Assembly: GCA_003446735.1 (NCBI GenBank)
Contig: DMCJ01000104.1
Location: 1-8,051, forward strand
Length of the DNA stretch: 8,051 nucleotides
Origin: Lachnospiraceae bacterium
GTDB lineage: Bacteria; Bacillota; Clostridia; Lachnospirales; Lachnospiraceae
Direction: 5' to 3'
The first letter of the stretch is position 1, and each line of letters opens with the position of its first letter. The notes beneath the pieces are model-generated. The model searched no databases. It was not told where the DNA came from and saw only the letters and a program-made list of their open reading frames with translations. Below are positions 7,026-8,051 of the stretch, piece by piece. The position numbers and the translations under genes are program-made.

Positions 7026-7031
7026 ATAAAA

Positions 7032-7487
7032 ATGACTTACGAGGAGATCGTTTCCTATTCAAGAAGAAAGCTTGGCGGTGCCAAGAAAGTTGATACAGCT
7101 GATTTTGCTGTTCAGATCAATTTAACCGGTGAAGGCGAAGGCGCTTTCTATGTTGAGGTTAAAGGCGGCAAGGCAAAGGTTGAGCCTTATGAGTATTTTG
7201 ACAGAACAGCTCTTGTTAATGTAAGCAGTGAAGATTATCTTGCAGTACTTGATGGCAAGAAGGATGTTAAGGAACTTAATGTAGAAGGTGATGCCGATAA
7301 GGTTTATGCACTCCTTGCAGTTAAGAAGGCAGCTTCCAAGAAGGCTCCCGCAAAGAAGGCACCTGCTAAGAAGGCTCCTGCAGCAAAGAAGCCCGCTGCA
7401 AAGAAGGCACCTGCCAAGAAAGCTCCCGCAGCTAAGAAGCCTGCAGCAAAGAAGGCTCCCGCAGCAAAGAAGCCCGCTGCTAAATAA
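7032..7487 (+). CDS. SCP2-like domain protein with Lys/Ala/Pro histone-H1-like C-terminal tail
   Basis: The product is 151 residues in two contrasting parts. Residues about 1-96 resemble SCP2 (sterol carrier protein 2) domains of Clostridia: M-T-Y-E-E-I-V opening, then Q-I-N-L-T-G-E-G-E-G-A-F-Y-V-E-V-K-G-G-K, an E-P-Y-E-Y segment and N-V-E-G-D-A-D-K near the end. That fold holds hydrophobic ligands in eukaryotes; its bacterial ligand is mostly unknown. Residues 98-151 consist of 21 Lys plus Ala and Pro and one Ser, in KKAPA, KKAPAA and KKPAA units with a Lys pair every 5-6 residues, like H1-type or AlgP-like DNA-binding tails. There is no signal peptide or membrane segment, so it should be cytoplasmic. 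It is transcribed alone, between its own promoter and a strong terminator, with codons rich in GTT, GCT and AAG that suggest high expression. DNA, RNA or polyanion binding is an inference from tail composition; the SCP2 call is from pattern recognition. Confidence 0.8.
   Translation: MTYEEIVSYSRRKLGGAKKVDTADFAVQINLTGEGEGAFYVEVKGGKAKVEPYEYFDRTALVNVSSEDYLAVLDGKKDVKELNVEGDADKVYALLAVKKAASKKAPAKKAPAKKAPAAKKPAAKKAPAKKAPAAKKPAAKKAPAAKKPAAK
7323..7484 (+). repeat. Coding tandem repeat for the Lys/Ala/Pro tail
   Basis: This stretch encodes residues 98-151. The largest unit, KKAPAAKKPAA (33 bp), occurs at residues 113-123, 129-139 and 140-150, with the shorter KKAPA at 103-107, 108-112 and 124-128. 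Alanine and proline codons vary freely between copies (GCA/GCT/GCC, CCC/CCT) while Lys is AAG in 19 of 21 cases. The repeat is therefore conserved at protein level more than at DNA level, which argues for selection on the tail. The regular composition also keeps other frames open, producing spurious overlapping ORFs. Confidence 0.85.
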
Positions 7488-7507
7488 TCAATTTTGATAT
7501 GATCTTT

Positions 7508-7535
7508 AAGGCATCGCCGATGGCGGTGCCTTTTT
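7508..7535 (+). terminator. Strong rho-independent terminator
   Basis: Bases 7508-7518 pair with 7522-7532: AAGGCATCGCC, loop GAT, GGCGGTGCCTT, with one G-U wobble at 7514/7526. The GC-rich stem is followed directly by a run of five T (7531-7535). It lies 20 bp after the stop of the Lys-rich protein gene and separates it from glgA. Confidence 0.92.
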
Positions 7536-7584
7536 CTTTGCTCACACCCGCTCGATTTTTCTTCTTTCATTTATATATTATCTG

Positions 7585-7593
7585 TGTTATAAT
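7585..7593 (+). promoter_or_regulatory. Extended -10 promoter for glgA
   Basis: TGT followed by a perfect TATAAT (7588-7593) forms an extended -10 element. The -35 position 17 bp upstream (7565-7570, TTTCAT) is poor, which extended -10 promoters tolerate. Transcription would start near 7600, giving a leader of about 38 nt that holds the GGAGG site (7622-7626) of glgA. Its place just after the terminator supports an independent transcript. Confidence 0.6.
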
Positions 7594-7637
7594 CATTAAG
7601 GGGATATACGTGGCATAATGCGGAGGTATACGAAGTA

Positions 7638-8051
7638 ATGAAGAATATTCTGTTTGTTGCATCGGAAGGCGTGCCTTTTATAAAGACAGGTGGTCTTGCC
7701 GATGTTGTCGGGTCCTTACCTAAGTGTATAGATAAGGACTATTTTGATGTCCGGGTAATGATCCCGAAGTACTCCTGCATGAAGCAGGAATTAAAGGATC
7801 TGATGAAATACCGCACCCACTTCTACATGGATTTTAACTGGAAGAGTGAATATGTCGGTATACTCGAAGCAAAAGTCGACGGCATAACATATTATTTCAT
7901 CGATAACGAATCTTTCTTTACGGGATTCAAGATCTATTCAGACAATGTACTTGATGAGATCACCAAATTCTCATTCTTTTCAAAGGCAGCATTATCCGCA
8001 CTTCCATTAATAGGATTCAGGCCCGATATCATTCACTGCCACGACTGGCAG
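7638..8051 (+). CDS. glgA: Glycogen synthase GlgA, N-terminal 138 codons (cut by window edge)
   Basis: The frame opens at ATG 7638 and stays open to the last base. GlgA (GT5 family) transfers glucose from ADP-glucose to the non-reducing end of growing alpha-1,4-glucan in the cytoplasm. The N-terminal signature is clear: a hydrophobic first strand I-L-F-V-A-S-E, then K-T-G-G-L-A-D-V-V-G-S-L-P-K at residues 16-29, whose Lys-Thr-Gly-Gly segment binds ADP-glucose. The segment R-P-D-I-I-H-C-H-D-W-Q at the end of the visible part is another GlgA hallmark, giving the start of the N-terminal Rossmann-like domain. A full protein would be about 480 residues, so roughly 70 percent lies outside the window. 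GGAGG (7622-7626) is 11 bp before the ATG. It is preceded by its own promoter and insulated by the terminator at 7508-7535. No other glycogen gene is visible here. Confidence 0.95.
   Translation, partial: MKNILFVASEGVPFIKTGGLADVVGSLPKCIDKDYFDVRVMIPKYSCMKQELKDLMKYRTHFYMDFNWKSEYVGILEAKVDGITYYFIDNESFFTGFKIYSDNVLDEITKFSFFSKAALSALPLIGFRPDIIHCHDWQ

Noticed and set aside
7008..7031. Upstream TTG start for the SCP2/Lys-tail protein
   Set aside because: It would put the AAGGAGG site inside the coding region and has no good ribosome binding site of its own; ATG 7032 is ideally spaced.
7304..7570. - strand frame coding a repeated FFAAGAF-type sequence, and + strand frame 7288-7497 rich in Arg, Leu and Gln
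   Set aside because: Both are by-products of the Lys/Ala/Pro codon repeat. The - strand frame also runs through the terminator, and the 7032 frame has the consensus ribosome binding site.
1..8051. Insertion sequences, integrases, attachment sites, tRNA or rRNA genes
   Set aside because: No transposase-like frame, terminal inverted repeats with target duplications, tRNA cloverleaf or rRNA segment was recognised.

Overview
The window reads as chromosomal DNA of a Clostridia-type Firmicute, most likely a member of Lachnospiraceae. The reasons are the conserved acpP-rnc-smc-ftsY gene order, an SMC of the length usual in Firmicutes, strong AAGGAGG-type ribosome binding sites, heavy use of AGA, ATA and TTA codons at moderate GC, and a partial GlgA that looks like Lachnospiraceae glycogen synthases. 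The taxonomic call is an inference from familiarity, not from a search. All supported genes are on the + strand.

Region 1 (1-6750) is one tightly packed housekeeping operon. It holds the last codons of a gene that is probably plsX, then acpP (acyl carrier protein), rnc (RNase III), smc (chromosome condensation ATPase), ftsY (SRP receptor GTPase) and ilvA (threonine ammonia-lyase with a C-terminal ACT domain). Gaps are 3-19 bp, or there are short overlaps (4 bp smc/ftsY, 8 bp ftsY/ilvA), so co-transcription and partly coupled translation are likely. Fatty acid synthesis, RNA processing, chromosome segregation and protein targeting are joined here with an amino-acid enzyme.

Region 2 (6751-7031) is a non-coding, very AT-rich spacer and the least ordinary DNA in the window. 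It carries a degenerate tandem repeat whose core word (ATCATTT, then TTTGAT or its complement ATCAAA) recurs every 10-11 bp, about one helical turn, for about 140 bp. Within it are a 14-bp perfect hairpin, an 18-bp palindrome and a near-perfect 22-bp direct repeat. A promoter with an overlapping inverted repeat (TTGACAA-N13-TTGTCAA) and a consensus ribosome binding site follow.

Region 3 (7032-7487) encodes a 151-residue protein with an SCP2-like (sterol carrier/lipid-binding fold) N-terminal domain and a 54-residue tail made almost only of Lys, Ala and Pro, resembling bacterial histone-H1-like tails. A strong intrinsic terminator follows at 7508-7535. This gene and its phased upstream repeat are the best candidates for undescribed biology.

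Region 4 (7538-8051) has an extended -10 promoter and the first 138 codons of glgA (glycogen synthase), cut by the window edge. No mobile element, CRISPR array, tRNA or rRNA was seen.
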